Positions 27,101-34,951 of a stretch of DNA of 64,000 nt are shown here, piece by piece. The notes under the pieces were generated by a model that was not told where the DNA came from, searched no databases, and saw only the letters and a list, made by a program, of their open reading frames with translations. The stretch covers positions 1 through 64,000 of the forward strand of contig NZ_LHPC01000040.1 in NCBI RefSeq assembly GCF_001297125.1. The letters are read 5' to 3'. How positions within the stretch are numbered: position 1 is the stretch's first letter; the number at the start of each line of letters is the position of its first letter. This DNA comes from Pseudomonas sp. RIT-PI-q (GTDB taxonomy: Bacteria > Pseudomonadota > Gammaproteobacteria > Pseudomonadales > Pseudomonadaceae). Made by a program: the position numbers and the translations under genes.

Positions 27101-30100
27101 CGGACTGCCAGTCGGCTGTAGATTCTGCCCCGGCACCAGCACCCGCTGGGAATCGGCAAACTGCAGGCGTTCGATATGCAGCAGGGTATCGGTGCCGTCG
27201 CGAGCAACAACGGTATCTGCCACCGTCCAGACATCGTCCGCCAAATCGGCCGTGCCGCGGGTGTCATGAGTAACCGTATATTCGGCCTGATTCCCGGAGA
27301 AAATGGCGGTGTCGAAAGCCGCCCCGCCCGTCGAGGTGCCGGGCATGACTTCCCGCACAGCCTTGAGCTGACCCGGGTTATACGTGCCGTCCAGCATGAA
27401 CGGGATCATATCGACCATGCTGTCGAAGGTGGCGATCTCGGGGCCGGTATGGTTGACGTCGCCGGCGCTATACACCGCAATTCTGACGTTGATCCATTTG
27501 TCGCCGTCGATCAGATCATCGCCACCGCGACCTTCGATCAGGTCACTGCCATTGCCACCGAGGATGATGTTGCCCGTGGCAAAGCCGGTGGTCGGCAATC
27601 CGGCATCGGCCAGAAACTGCTCCAGTCCACGGATCAACGCCACATTGGCCAGCGCACTGCCCGTGGCCCCCCCGTGGTTGATGATCGTGTCCGCATCGAC
27701 ATCATCGCCTTTGAGCACATCGGCGAATTTCGAACCGGACACGCCTTCGACCTCGGCAAAACGGTCGAGAATCGAGGCCGGCGAGGCGCCGACCGGATTG
27801 AACACCCCGGTGTTCTGGTTTGGCGCGTTGCCGTGTGGCTGCGCCAGCGCGGCCAAGGACAGGTCAACGGTCACGCCGACCCTGTCATTTTTGTAGGTCA
27901 CCCAGTCGAAACCGGACATACCGTCCATCTTGTCCTGGGCATCGCTGCCGACGAAGATGTCATCGCCACCCTCGCCGATCATTTCGTCGAAGCCGCCACC
28001 GCCGACAAAGATGTCGTTACCGATCGTATCGTCAGTGAGCAACGGCGCAGCGTTATCGCCAGGCGCACCGTCCTGGGTGCCCTTCTCGATCCAGTCATCA
28101 CCTTCGTTGCCGGTAGGTGGCAGGTTGGTCTTGGCGCCGAGAATGAAATCGTCGCCCTGGCCGCCGAAGGTGGTGGTGATGTCTTCCGTGGTGACGATGA
28201 AGTCCTGGCCATCGCCACCCAGGATCAGGTTGCCTGCAACCCCCATGCTACCGGCCACGATCACGTCGTTACCGGCATTGCCTTCCAGACGGTTGTCGCC
28301 GAACGAGTCGGTGATGATGTCATCGCCTGCGCCGCCGAGTACCGCATCGTTCCCGGCGCCGCCTTCGAGGCGATCGTTGCCGCCGTCGCCGTAAAGGGTG
28401 TCATCGCCGTCACCGGAGATGATGATGTCATTACCGGCGGTACCGCCCAGGACGACATGGTCTTCACCGGTGTACTGCAGATAATTACTGTCCAGACCAG
28501 GGGTGTCTGGGTTGTCGCGGATCACCAGCGGCACGATTTCTACGCCGTTGATCATGATGCCGCCCGTGGGATCGGCTTTGCCGTCCACGCCAAGGTTAGT
28601 GAACTGATTGGCCTGATTCACTTCGAGGGTGAACGTCGGCGTCAGGAACACGGTATTCGCCAAGTGGGTGACATCGGTGTTGAGCATGATCAGCTTGGCA
28701 AAGGAGTTGTTTTCCAACTCGGTGCCGAAGTTCAGGCCCGCGGTACGCGACAGGTAGTAGAAGCGGTCGCCATTCTGCAATGCCTCCAGCTGGGTTTCGA
28801 ACACGAAGTTGAACGTCGAGCCGAGCATGCCGCCGAACGGCATTTTCTCCTCGGCGAGGCCACCGACCCAGAAGTCGATGTCGTCGAGGCCTGTGATCGT
28901 CACACCCGTCACGTCGTCGGCAGTACCCATCAGCCCGTCCTTGCCGGCCAGCGTTACGTTGGCATAGGCACCGGTGCTGTTGAGGAAGGCCAGGCGGTCA
29001 GCCGGTGAACCCGCACCGCCGAATACCAGCGCCAAGGCTGCAGCGCGTTTGTCTGCCAGTGTGGTCGCCGCCGTAATCGTGTCATGCGTGCCGAAGGCAG
29101 CGATGAAGTTGACCAGCGACTCGGGGTGCTTGAGGTGGTCCGCAAAGTCAGCCCAACTGATGTACGGCTTGAGTTGGCTGTCGCCGGTTGATGCGTACAT
29201 CTCACGGCGCGCTTCATTCAACGTGGGGATGCCAGTGTCACGACCACGCGCCATGTTCAGGGCCGGCAAATCGAGCGGCAGACCGAGCAGATTGTTGCGC
29301 AACGCTTCGGTGACGAACTCGTCGATCTCGTTGCCGAGCTGGCGGGTCACACCGCGAATGATCGCCCCCGCCGCCTCGTCCGCCGTAGCCCCGCTGCCGG
29401 CAAACGCCCGCGGGTTGAGGAAGGCCGCGATCCGACCGAGTTGCGGGTCCGGATTGTTCGGATCAGGGAGGAGCGGATTGAATTCGGGGTCGAAGCGATC
29501 GACAGTCTCGGTCAACATCGAGTGACCGAAGCGGTACACCACATGGGCGAACTCGGCGAGGATGGCCGGGTTGATCGAGGTGTCATACCCGTTGGGTGCA
29601 AGGAATTCGTCGATCTGCGGCTGAACGGTCCGCGCGAACTCCTCGAACACCAGGTGCTGGTACTGCATCTCGGTGCCGAACTTGGCCGCCTGGAACAGGC
29701 GTTCACCGTCCCACACCAACGCCGCGATCCCGGCGGGTGTCGTCGGTATCGCGGTCACGTCGTCCACCAGCCACTCATTGAGGAAGGCCAGATCGCCGGC
29801 GGCAAGGAGGGTGTCCTTGGTTTGCTGGACCAGGCGGTTGTGTTCGGAGTGGAACACATGGTGCACGGTGGTCAGGCCGATGTTCTCGTTCACCCGGCCG
29901 TCGCCGGCAATGTAGTGAGCGTCGAGCAGTTCGTTGTCATAGGTCAGGTTGTTGCCGCCTGCGTCAATCGGCTGCGCATTGCCGATATCGGCGTCAGCAT
30001 CCGCCTGCAGAACCCCGCCGACGACTACCGGCGCGGCATTGTGGGCGATGTCGTCGAGGAAGCCATGCCCGGCGCTCACGGCGTTGGCCAGGCTGATCGG

Positions 30101-31171
30101 AGCATCCCGGTTGCCTTCGACCAGTTGCGTGACGTCATCAGCTGTCCCGGCAATCCCGTCAGCACCGTTACTGACGCGCATTACCACCTGCGGCATGCCG
30201 CTCGAGCCCCGGATGAAGTTGCCATACGCATCGGTTGCCAGCAGCGGCACGCTGTGCACATCGGCGTCGGTCAGGTTGATACCGAGAATGTCACGGGCCT
30301 GAGCCTTGACCACTGCCCAGGTCGCCATGCCGCCATTTGTGCCGTCGCCATCATCGGCAGTGCCGAACTTGCCATCGCCGCCGAGATCGCGGTTGGTAAT
30401 CAAGCGCCCCGTTGCAACAGGGTCACCTGCCGCGTTGAGGACATACTCGCGCAGGAACACCTGATGCGAGGGGTGCGAGCTGTAAGTTTGGCTTTGGTCC
30501 ACGAACGGCGAGGTGGTGTTGGGCTGGCCATCATCGGCAGTGCCGAGTATTCCATCCGCGCCGGGGGTATGCACTGCACGTGGCAGCACCATGAAGTTGG
30601 TCGGGCTGCCCGGCACGTACAACGGATCGTCCGGCTGCAGCGCAATAAACACGAAGTCGGTACTGCTCTTGGTGACCAGGTCGAGGCCGTGGTCGAAGAA
30701 CTGGCCAAAGAAGGTCATCCACGAGTTGAAGCCGGCGGTCAGACCAACGTCCGGCGACTGGTTGGGGATGAAGAACACTTCCTTGTCGTCGGCCGTGCCG
30801 AACACGCCATCCAGACCGGGGCTGATCACCGGGTCTGCACCACCGTTCGCTGCTACTGCGGCCGGGTTGTGGGCGGTCTGGTCGACAATCAGGTTACTGA
30901 TAATCCGTGGCTGCGGGTCGACCACATTCCCTGACGCGGCATAGGCCGCTCGATACTGGGCATCAAGCAGGCGCAGGAAGGAATTGTCCGCGGCGCCAAA
31001 CTCGCTTTGCCCGGCGACCAGGTTGTTGTAGCTGCCATCGACGGTGCGCAGGCCGAATGGCACCTGACTGTTGGGTAGCAAATCACTGAGACTGGCGCCG
31101 TCGGCATGCGCTTCTGCGATGAAGATTTGCTTGAGGATGAACTCCAGGTCCGACTTGTTGAAATTGGCCAT
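21089..31171 (-). CDS. mopA: giant RTX protein with two animal-type heme peroxidase domains (MopA-like)
   Basis: The main frame has 3360 codons; with the piece at 20344-21174 the full protein is about 3609 residues. Order: peroxidase domain 1 (about 1-870), RTX block (910-1225), Ig-like segment, peroxidase domain 2 (about 1490-2390), RTX block (2420-2740), Ig-like modules (2840-3160), RTX and C-terminal signal. Both peroxidase domains keep the distal motif GQFFDHGLDL (His about 161 and 1699), the proximal YRFGHSML (His about 550 and 2083), RGRDxGIP and DDIDFWVGGLAEE or its equivalent. This architecture matches the secreted, Ca-binding animal heme peroxidases called MopA, linked to Mn(II) oxidation in Aurantimonas, Erythrobacter and P. 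putida GB-1. The start is an ATG with GAGG 12 bases upstream. A type I secretion operon lies divergently upstream. Activity on Mn is inferred. Confidence 0.8.
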   Translation of the reverse strand: MANFNKSDLEFILKQIFIAEAHADGASLSDLLPNSQVPFGLRTVDGSYNNLVAGQSEFGAADNSFLRLLDAQYRAAYAASGNVVDPQPRIISNLIVDQTAHNPAAVAANGGADPVISPGLDGVFGTADDKEVFFIPNQSPDVGLTAGFNSWMTFFGQFFDHGLDLVTKSSTDFVFIALQPDDPLYVPGSPTNFMVLPRAVHTPGADGILGTADDGQPNTTSPFVDQSQTYSSHPSHQVFLREYVLNAAGDPVATGRLITNRDLGGDGKFGTADDGDGTNGGMATWAVVKAQARDILGINLTDADVHSVPLLATDAYGNFIRGSSGMPQVVMRVSNGADGIAGTADDVTQLVEGNRDAPISLANAVSAGHGFLDDIAHNAAPVVVGGVLQADADADIGNAQPIDAGGNNLTYDNELLDAHYIAGDGRVNENIGLTTVHHVFHSEHNRLVQQTKDTLLAAGDLAFLNEWLVDDVTAIPTTPAGIAALVWDGERLFQAAKFGTEMQYQHLVFEEFARTVQPQIDEFLAPNGYDTSINPAILAEFAHVVYRFGHSMLTETVDRFDPEFNPLLPDPNNPDPQLGRIAAFLNPRAFAGSGATADEAAGAIIRGVTRQLGNEIDEFVTEALRNNLLGLPLDLPALNMARGRDTGIPTLNEARREMYASTGDSQLKPYISWADFADHLKHPESLVNFIAAFGTHDTITAATTLADKRAAALALVFGGAGSPADRLAFLNSTGAYANVTLAGKDGLMGTADDVTGVTITGLDDIDFWVGGLAEEKMPFGGMLGSTFNFVFETQLEALQNGDRFYYLSRTAGLNFGTELENNSFAKLIMLNTDVTHLANTVFLTPTFTLEVNQANQFTNLGVDGKADPTGGIMINGVEIVPLVIRDNPDTPGLDSNYLQYTGEDHVVLGGTAGNDIIISGDGDDTLYGDGGNDRLEGGAGNDAVLGGAGDDIITDSFGDNRLEGNAGNDVIVAGSMGVAGNLILGGDGQDFIVTTEDITTTFGGQGDDFILGAKTNLPPTGNEGDDWIEKGTQDGAPGDNAAPLLTDDTIGNDIFVGGGGFDEMIGEGGDDIFVGSDAQDKMDGMSGFDWVTYKNDRVGVTVDLSLAALAQPHGNAPNQNTGVFNPVGASPASILDRFAEVEGVSGSKFADVLKGDDVDADTIINHGGATGSALANVALIRGLEQFLADAGLPTTGFATGNIILGGNGSDLIEGRGGDDLIDGDKWINVRIAVYSAGDVNHTGPEIATFDSMVDMIPFMLDGTYNPGQLKAVREVMPGTSTGGAAFDTAIFSGNQAEYTVTHDTRGTADLADDVWTVADTVVARDGTDTLLHIERLQFADSQRVLVPGQNLQPTGSPTVTDGNGGAITVGDTLTVSVAGVLDGNNIAAGNPLGTLNNSSVSYYWQFEADPGSGVFEDIILLPAGDLAFQSADGTAFKVSPDLAGLSLRVKAIYQDGHGTTEIIFSQPTAVVEPGAPVVPTAPTPVVDATAGGEGLHMVRSDLNFILDQIKIAEADAAGQDILSLIPNIRAPLGLRSVDGSNNNLMNLNGNNHTEYGAADNVFPRLTDPVFNPAEGAPAGFFGPGSPAIPGSSYQQNSGPVFDSQPRTISNLIVDQTSNNPAAYATAYDPGADGVLNFGAVGNDDVLKDGVRIVASPGMDGQFGTGDDHDVYLFENTTADAGLSAPFNAWMTFFGQFFDHGLDLVTKGGSGTVYIPLQPDDPLYVPGGHTNFMVLTRATNLPGADGVLGTADDIHEQTNTTTPFVDQNQTYSSHPSHQVFLRGYVLTDDGPIATGRLITNRDLGADGKYGSADDTEIGGMATWKVVKAQANDILGIHLTDADVDNAPLLATDAYGNFLKGPNGFPMVVMKGADGLGGTADDVLVEGNPLSPISLTNAVRTGHQFLVDINNNAAPVFSGGVLVPDADTDVGNAVPFNPQTGANLAYDNELLDAHYIAGDGRVNENIGLTAVHAIFHAEHNRLVAQTKDTVLDSGDVAFLNEWLLNPVSALPANQVEIDALVWNGERLFQAAKFGTEMQYQHLVFEEFARTIQPRVDLFFAPTQVYDVDLDASIVAEFAHTVYRFGHSMLTETVDRYDVNFNVVGDPNSADPDQQMGLIAAFLNPLAYAASGVTPEDATSAIIRGVTRQAGNEIDEFVTEALRNNLLGLPLDLPALNLARGRDVGIPSLNAIRRDIFNQTGDTQLKPYSSWVDLVQHLKHPESLINFIAAYGTHDTITEATSMADKRAAAMALVFGGAGAPSDRLDFLNGSGDWANVTRAGKDGVLGTADDLKGVTITGVDAIDLWIGGLAEEKTPFGGMLGTTFNFVFENQLEKLQDGDRFYYLERTAGLSMNAELESNSFAKLIMANTSATHLPGLVFSDPGFYLERDQSKQFNEGLGNADPLGEHGEQVVFRDNPLTAGPDTNYIRYSGEEHIVLGGTNGADILISSDGDDTVWGDGGNDRIEGGNGNDQLRGGAGDDIITDVGGDDNIQGGDGNDVLHGGNGINLIIGGFGNDFIVTGEDASEAIGGQGNDFILGSKANEQDMGNEGDDWIEKGTSDGAPGDNFDPAGNDPVIGHDVFIGGHENDKFNGEGGDDIMGGRLGPGDRYIGGSGYDWATFKGLAQGVTIDYPDRFFDVPPVPGSGASALVRFDIMEGLSGSSHGDFLRGDNEDATSLPTAGATGSVLTNINLINGLADLLPAGATFFDGGNIILGGSGSDLIEGRGGDDIIDGDKWLNVRISVRANADGTGPEIASFDSMEPMVPFMLNGTYNPGQLVIVREILTGDNSFDTALFSGNLGEYGIEIDGNTVIVTDSVAGRDGVDRLTGIERLQFADVALSSGVGTAPNNDPSGHLAILDAATGVRDETPVAGQLLRVSDSAVHDADNQSVANPTGAVTGGVAYYWQVENIPGTGVYEDITFVAAGEASRATGTTFRVGADEAGLNIRVRAVYQDAKGTLEIVDSSGNSTPTQGPTVTGLAVQNQVLTADPSSIIDLDGLGSNPQFTYQWQANDGLGFGNIAGATRSPFALGQAQVDQEVRVGLGYVDAFGVAESVSSNILGPVENVNDAPTGALLISDTTPEQGQVLTALTGGIADLDGLGTFSVQWQQRVGATFIDINGATAATFTPGAAQNNLQLRVIVRYTDGFGALESVISAATAAVVVPPGVVLTGDAAANILTGGAGPDVLSGLGGNDTLNGLAGTDQLFGGTGNDILNGGDDNDVLNGGDGNDTLNGGLGADAMNGGAGNDTFVVDNVGDTVTEALGGGTDLVQTSLTNYLLGANVENLTYTGAGNFTGTGNALANTITGGAGNDTLNGGAGADRLVGGPATTPMSSSSRGRGGRGGGWRYGSRTDVAGQLHPGW

Positions 31172-31361
31172 TTTGATTGCCCTCGATCTCTTTGGGGAGG
31201 GGCACAGGACGATAAGAATCTTCCCGCGCCCAGTCCGGTGCTGGCTTGCGCAGTGTGTTGGTTCTTTTTTTTGGGGCGAGCGCTGGCCGGGAAGGCAGAG
31301 CCGTTACACGGCCCCTCCGAGATGCGCGCCTGGAATTCGCGAAGAATGGCTCGCTGAGCGA

Positions 31362-31466
31362 TTAGGCAGAGCGAGTCCGAGCCGCTGGCGGGCCGTGGAA
31401 TCTGGAAGTCGAAGCGAACTTCCTGAACAGCTCCGTCACGGTGCTACAGAACGAAATGATCGACAT
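31362..31466 (-). CDS. 34-residue small ORF in the peroxidase leader
   Basis: A minus-strand frame starting MSIISFCSTVTELFRKFAST and ending RTRSA, with AAGGAG 6 bases before its ATG. It lies about 190 bases upstream of the peroxidase start on the same strand, so it would be in the peroxidase mRNA leader. It could be a leader peptide or a small protein. The family is not recognised and the only evidence is the ribosome site and position. Confidence 0.35.
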   Translation of the reverse strand: MSIISFCSTVTELFRKFASTSRFHGPPAARTRSA

Positions 31467-31600
31467 GTCTTGCTCCTTCAGGAACACCGTGCCTTGCACT
31501 TCGAAGCGATGGCAGGTTTCAGACGGGCGCCCTTCAACATGACTAAAGTTCTATAGCAACGCGATGTCAATATTACGACGATAAAAAATACTTACGGTAT

Positions 31601-31629
31601 TTGACATGCCAACTTACTGTTATTAAACG
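31601..31629 (+). promoter_or_regulatory. candidate sigma-70 promoter for secretion operon 2
   Basis: A perfect -35 TTGACA (31601-31606) is followed 17 bases later by a weak -10 TAAACG (31624-31629) within an A+T-rich stretch, upstream of the ABC exporter gene. The -10 matches the consensus poorly. Confidence 0.3.
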
Positions 31630-31866
31630 ATATATAGATATTTCTAAGAGCAGCTAGAGCGAAATGTTATTTCAAACTGTTTCGCTAGAGAGACAAACGC
31701 CACCTACGCTGCTGCATGTGAACATAAAAATTTATGGAACTTTTTCAAGAACGCTATCGCTTGTGCCCACGAGATTCATTCGCAACTACATCTATGGTTT
31801 GCCACAACATTTGCTTTGCTGCTTTTTGCCGCTAGCACAACCGGTTTTCCGGTGAGGGACTATCAA

Positions 31867-33603
31867 ATGCACAAGCTCTCGAGTACCCGATCCGAACTAG
31901 CCGACGCGATTTTTCGCCTACGCCGCAGTTTTTACTCGCTGGCAGGGTTCAGCGGTGTCATCAACGTCATGATGTTGACGCCAGCCATCTACATGCTGCA
32001 GGTCTATGACCGAGCCTTGGTCAGTCGCAACGTCACAACATTGACGATGTTGACCATTCTGGTGATCGGCCTGTTCTTGCTGATGGCCACGTTGGAAATG
32101 TTCCGTACCCGCGTGCTAATCCGGGTCGGCAACTGCCTCGACATGGACCTCAATCGACGCATTTTCACCGCAGCATTCGAGCGCAACCTGAGCCGCGCCG
32201 GTGGTAATCCGGCCCAGGCCCTGCATGATCTCGCGCAGGTGCGTCAGTTCCTCACCGGCAATGGACTGTTCGCTTTCTTTGATGCGCCATGGACGCCGAT
32301 CTACCTGCTGGTCGCCTATCTGATCCACCCACTGCTCGGACTGGTCACGCTGATCGGCTCGCTGATTCTGGTGGGCCTGGCGTATCTCACCGAGAAGGCC
32401 ACGCAAAAACCGCTGGCCGAAGCCAATCAGGCCGCCCTCTCCTCCGCCAGCTACGCCAACAACAACCTACGCAACGCCGAGGTCATCGAGGCCATGGGCA
32501 TGCTGCCGTCAATCGGCAAGCGCTGGTACCAAAGCCATTTGCGCATACTGGAAATGCAGACCCTGGCTTCCGACCGTGCCGCCCTGATCAGCAGCACCGG
32601 GCGCTTCGTGCGTATCACTTTGCAGTCGCTGATCCTCGGCGCCGGCGCGCTGCTGGCGATCGAAGGCAAGATCACCCCCGGGATGATGATTGCTTGCTCG
32701 ATCCTCACCGGCCGCGCGCTGGGCCCGGTGGAACAAGTCATCGCGTCGTGGAAGCAGCTGCTTGGCTGCCGTTCGGCTTGGGGCCGGTTGAACGAGATGC
32801 TGAACGACTATCCGAGCCGACCACCGAGCATGTCGCTGCAGCGGCCGCTGGGCATGTTGGCGGTGGAGAATGTGTATGCCGGCGCCCCCGGCACCGGCAA
32901 CACGATTCTGCGCGGGGTGAGCTTCAACCTTTCCCCCGGCGAAAGCCTGGGCATTATCGGTCCATCCGCCTCGGGCAAATCCACCCTCGCCCGCCTGTTG
33001 GTCGGCGTCTGGCCGGCACAAGCCGGCAAGGTGCGCCTGGACGGCGCGGACATATTCACCTGGAACAAGGGCGAACTGGGCCCCTGGCTCGGCTACCTGC
33101 CTCAGGACGTGGAGCTGTTCGAGGGCTCCATCGCCGACAACATTGCGCGCTTTGGCGAAGTGGACAGCGACGCGGTCATCCGCGCTGCCAGGACGACTGG
33201 AGTGCACGAGATGATCCTGCGTTTGGCGCAGGGTTATGAGACCCGCCTGGGCACCGATGGCAGCCCGCTTTCCGGAGGCCAGAAGCAACGCATCGCCTTG
33301 GCCCGCGCGCTGTATGGAGAACCCAATCTGATTGTGCTGGATGAGCCGAACGCCAACCTCGACGACGTCGGTGAAAAGGCCTTGGTCGATGCGTTGGCCC
33401 AACTCAAAAACCGCGGCGCCACCGTCATTCTGATTTCCCACCGTCCCAATGTGCTCTGCGCCGTCGATAAGGTGCTGATGCTGCGCGACGGCGGCGTGCA
33501 GATGCTCGGCACTCGCGACGAAGTATTCGCAGCGCTGCGCAAGGCCAGTGTGATGCCTGCAGGTGCGTCAACTCCGCTGGCCTCCGTCAAAGCACGGGAG
33601 TAA
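31867..33603 (+). CDS. PrtD-type ABC exporter of type I secretion system 2
   Basis: A 578-residue ABC half-transporter, a paralogue of the protein at 14015-15802. It shares FLTGNGLFAFFDAPWTPIYL in the membrane domain and has Walker A GPSASGKST (about 363), signature LSGGQKQR (about 468) and Walker B LIVLDEPNANLD. No peptidase domain. The ATG at 31867 follows GAGGGA; an in-frame upstream start at 31816 lacks a ribosome site. First gene of an ABC-HlyD-TolC operon transcribed away from the peroxidase gene, so it probably exports the peroxidase. Confidence 0.9.
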   Translation: MHKLSSTRSELADAIFRLRRSFYSLAGFSGVINVMMLTPAIYMLQVYDRALVSRNVTTLTMLTILVIGLFLLMATLEMFRTRVLIRVGNCLDMDLNRRIFTAAFERNLSRAGGNPAQALHDLAQVRQFLTGNGLFAFFDAPWTPIYLLVAYLIHPLLGLVTLIGSLILVGLAYLTEKATQKPLAEANQAALSSASYANNNLRNAEVIEAMGMLPSIGKRWYQSHLRILEMQTLASDRAALISSTGRFVRITLQSLILGAGALLAIEGKITPGMMIACSILTGRALGPVEQVIASWKQLLGCRSAWGRLNEMLNDYPSRPPSMSLQRPLGMLAVENVYAGAPGTGNTILRGVSFNLSPGESLGIIGPSASGKSTLARLLVGVWPAQAGKVRLDGADIFTWNKGELGPWLGYLPQDVELFEGSIADNIARFGEVDSDAVIRAARTTGVHEMILRLAQGYETRLGTDGSPLSGGQKQRIALARALYGEPNLIVLDEPNANLDDVGEKALVDALAQLKNRGATVILISHRPNVLCAVDKVLMLRDGGVQMLGTRDEVFAALRKASVMPAGASTPLASVKARE

Positions 33604-33609
33604 ACGATC

Positions 33610-34950
33610 ATGCAAATGAGCCAACACACCGACATGATTCTCACCGACCCCAGGAACGTGGTGGATCTGGACGTCGGTAAACCCGTGCGCTGGGGCATGT
33701 TGCTGATGCTCGCCGGCTTCGGCGGTTTCCTCCTGTGGTCCTGGCTGGCGCCGCTGGATGCCGGCGTGGTAGCGACAGGCACGGTAAAAGTCACCAGCAA
33801 CCGCAAAGCCGTGCAGCATCTGAGCGGCGGCACCGTGGAGGCCATTCTTGTTCGCGAAGGCGATGCAGTGAAAAAAGGCCAGGAGGTGGTCCGCCTCGAC
33901 TCGCTGCGTGCCGCTGCCGAACAGGGGGCAGGCAGCGCCCAGTACATCGTCAGCAAGACTGTGGAAAACCGCCTGGAAGCGGAACGTGACGGCCGCGATG
34001 TGGTGAACTACGATCCCGAATTGCTCAAGCGCTTCGGGAATGACTACCGCCTGGTGGCCGCCATGGATCTGCAACAACGCCTGCTGGACACCCGGCGTGC
34101 CGGCCTCGCTGGCGAAATCAGTATCCTGCAGGAAAACCTCGCGGCGTCGGCGGTGCAGCTCAATGGACTGCAGCAGGTCTATGGCGCCCGCGCCTCGCAG
34201 ATCAACTTCCTCAACCAGGAACTGAAAGGCACCCGCATGCTGGCGGCCGAAGGCTATGTCCCGCGCAATCGTCTGCTTGAGCTGGAACGCAGCAATGCCG
34301 ACCTCTCCGCCGGCCAGGCCGAGAACCTCAACAACATCGCTCGCGTGCGTAGCCAAACCACCGAAATCAAGCTGCGCATCCTGCAGCGCCAACACGATTA
34401 CCTGAAGGAAGTCGAATCGCAGCTCACCGACACCGCCAAGGAAAACACCACCCTGGCCGATCGCTTGCGTGCGCTGGACTATGAAGTGACCCACACGGTG
34501 ATTCGATCGCCCATCGATGGCATGGTCCAGTCCCTGAGCATTGCCACCATCGGCGGGATCATTCAGCCCGGCTTCAAGATCATGGAAATCGTTCCGGACA
34601 ACGAACCGCTGCAGGTCGACGCAATGATTCCCGTGCAGGCCATCGACAAGATGGTCCCCGGCCTGGCCGTGGACATCGCCTTCCCGGCCTTCAACCATGC
34701 CCGGACGCCCAACATTCCCGGCCGCGTCAAGACCGTCTCCGCCGACCGCTTGCTCGACGAGGAAAGCAAGCAACCATTCTATCTGGCTCAGGTAGAAGTC
34801 ACGCCCGATGGCATGAGCCTTCTTGGCAGCAATCACATTCGTCCCGGCATGCCCGCCAGCGTCACCATCAAGACTGGCGAGCGCAACATGCTGAGCTATC
34901 TTCTCAAACCAATGCTTGAGCGTGTTGACAGCTCCTTCAAGGAACAATGA
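33610..34950 (+). CDS. HlyD-family membrane fusion protein of type I secretion system 2
   Basis: A 446-residue adaptor with one membrane helix (about residues 27-48, with GMLLMLAGFGGFLLWSWLAP), the lipoyl-like segment NRKAVQHLSGGTVEAILVRE, a long coiled coil (about 110-290) and the C-terminal HlyD motif with RPGMPASVTIKTGERNMLSY. It begins 6 bases after the ABC gene stop. It should bridge the inner-membrane ABC protein and the TolC channel and contact the unfolded substrate. Two closely spaced ATGs (33610, 33616) are possible starts. Confidence 0.9.
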   Translation: MQMSQHTDMILTDPRNVVDLDVGKPVRWGMLLMLAGFGGFLLWSWLAPLDAGVVATGTVKVTSNRKAVQHLSGGTVEAILVREGDAVKKGQEVVRLDSLRAAAEQGAGSAQYIVSKTVENRLEAERDGRDVVNYDPELLKRFGNDYRLVAAMDLQQRLLDTRRAGLAGEISILQENLAASAVQLNGLQQVYGARASQINFLNQELKGTRMLAAEGYVPRNRLLELERSNADLSAGQAENLNNIARVRSQTTEIKLRILQRQHDYLKEVESQLTDTAKENTTLADRLRALDYEVTHTVIRSPIDGMVQSLSIATIGGIIQPGFKIMEIVPDNEPLQVDAMIPVQAIDKMVPGLAVDIAFPAFNHARTPNIPGRVKTVSADRLLDEESKQPFYLAQVEVTPDGMSLLGSNHIRPGMPASVTIKTGERNMLSYLLKPMLERVDSSFKEQ

Positions 34951-34951
34951 A

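Larger units (their letters stand above)
31172..31866. other. divergent control region between the peroxidase gene and secretion operon 2
   Basis: Nearly 700 bases separating two divergent genes. The right half (31555-31800) is markedly A+T-rich compared with its surroundings and probably holds promoters for both directions. The left half holds the 34-codon minus-strand frame listed separately. No operator palindrome was recognised. Confidence 0.5.

Noticed and set aside
23423..29008. Long plus-strand frames (about 695 and 610 codons) opposite the heme peroxidase
   Set aside because: They are antisense shadows of the two duplicated peroxidase/RTX halves, shown by their matching positions in each half; no motifs or start signals.
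33568..34947. A 459-codon minus-strand frame opposite the second HlyD gene
   Set aside because: The plus strand gives a complete HlyD adaptor in a coupled operon; the antisense frame has no features.
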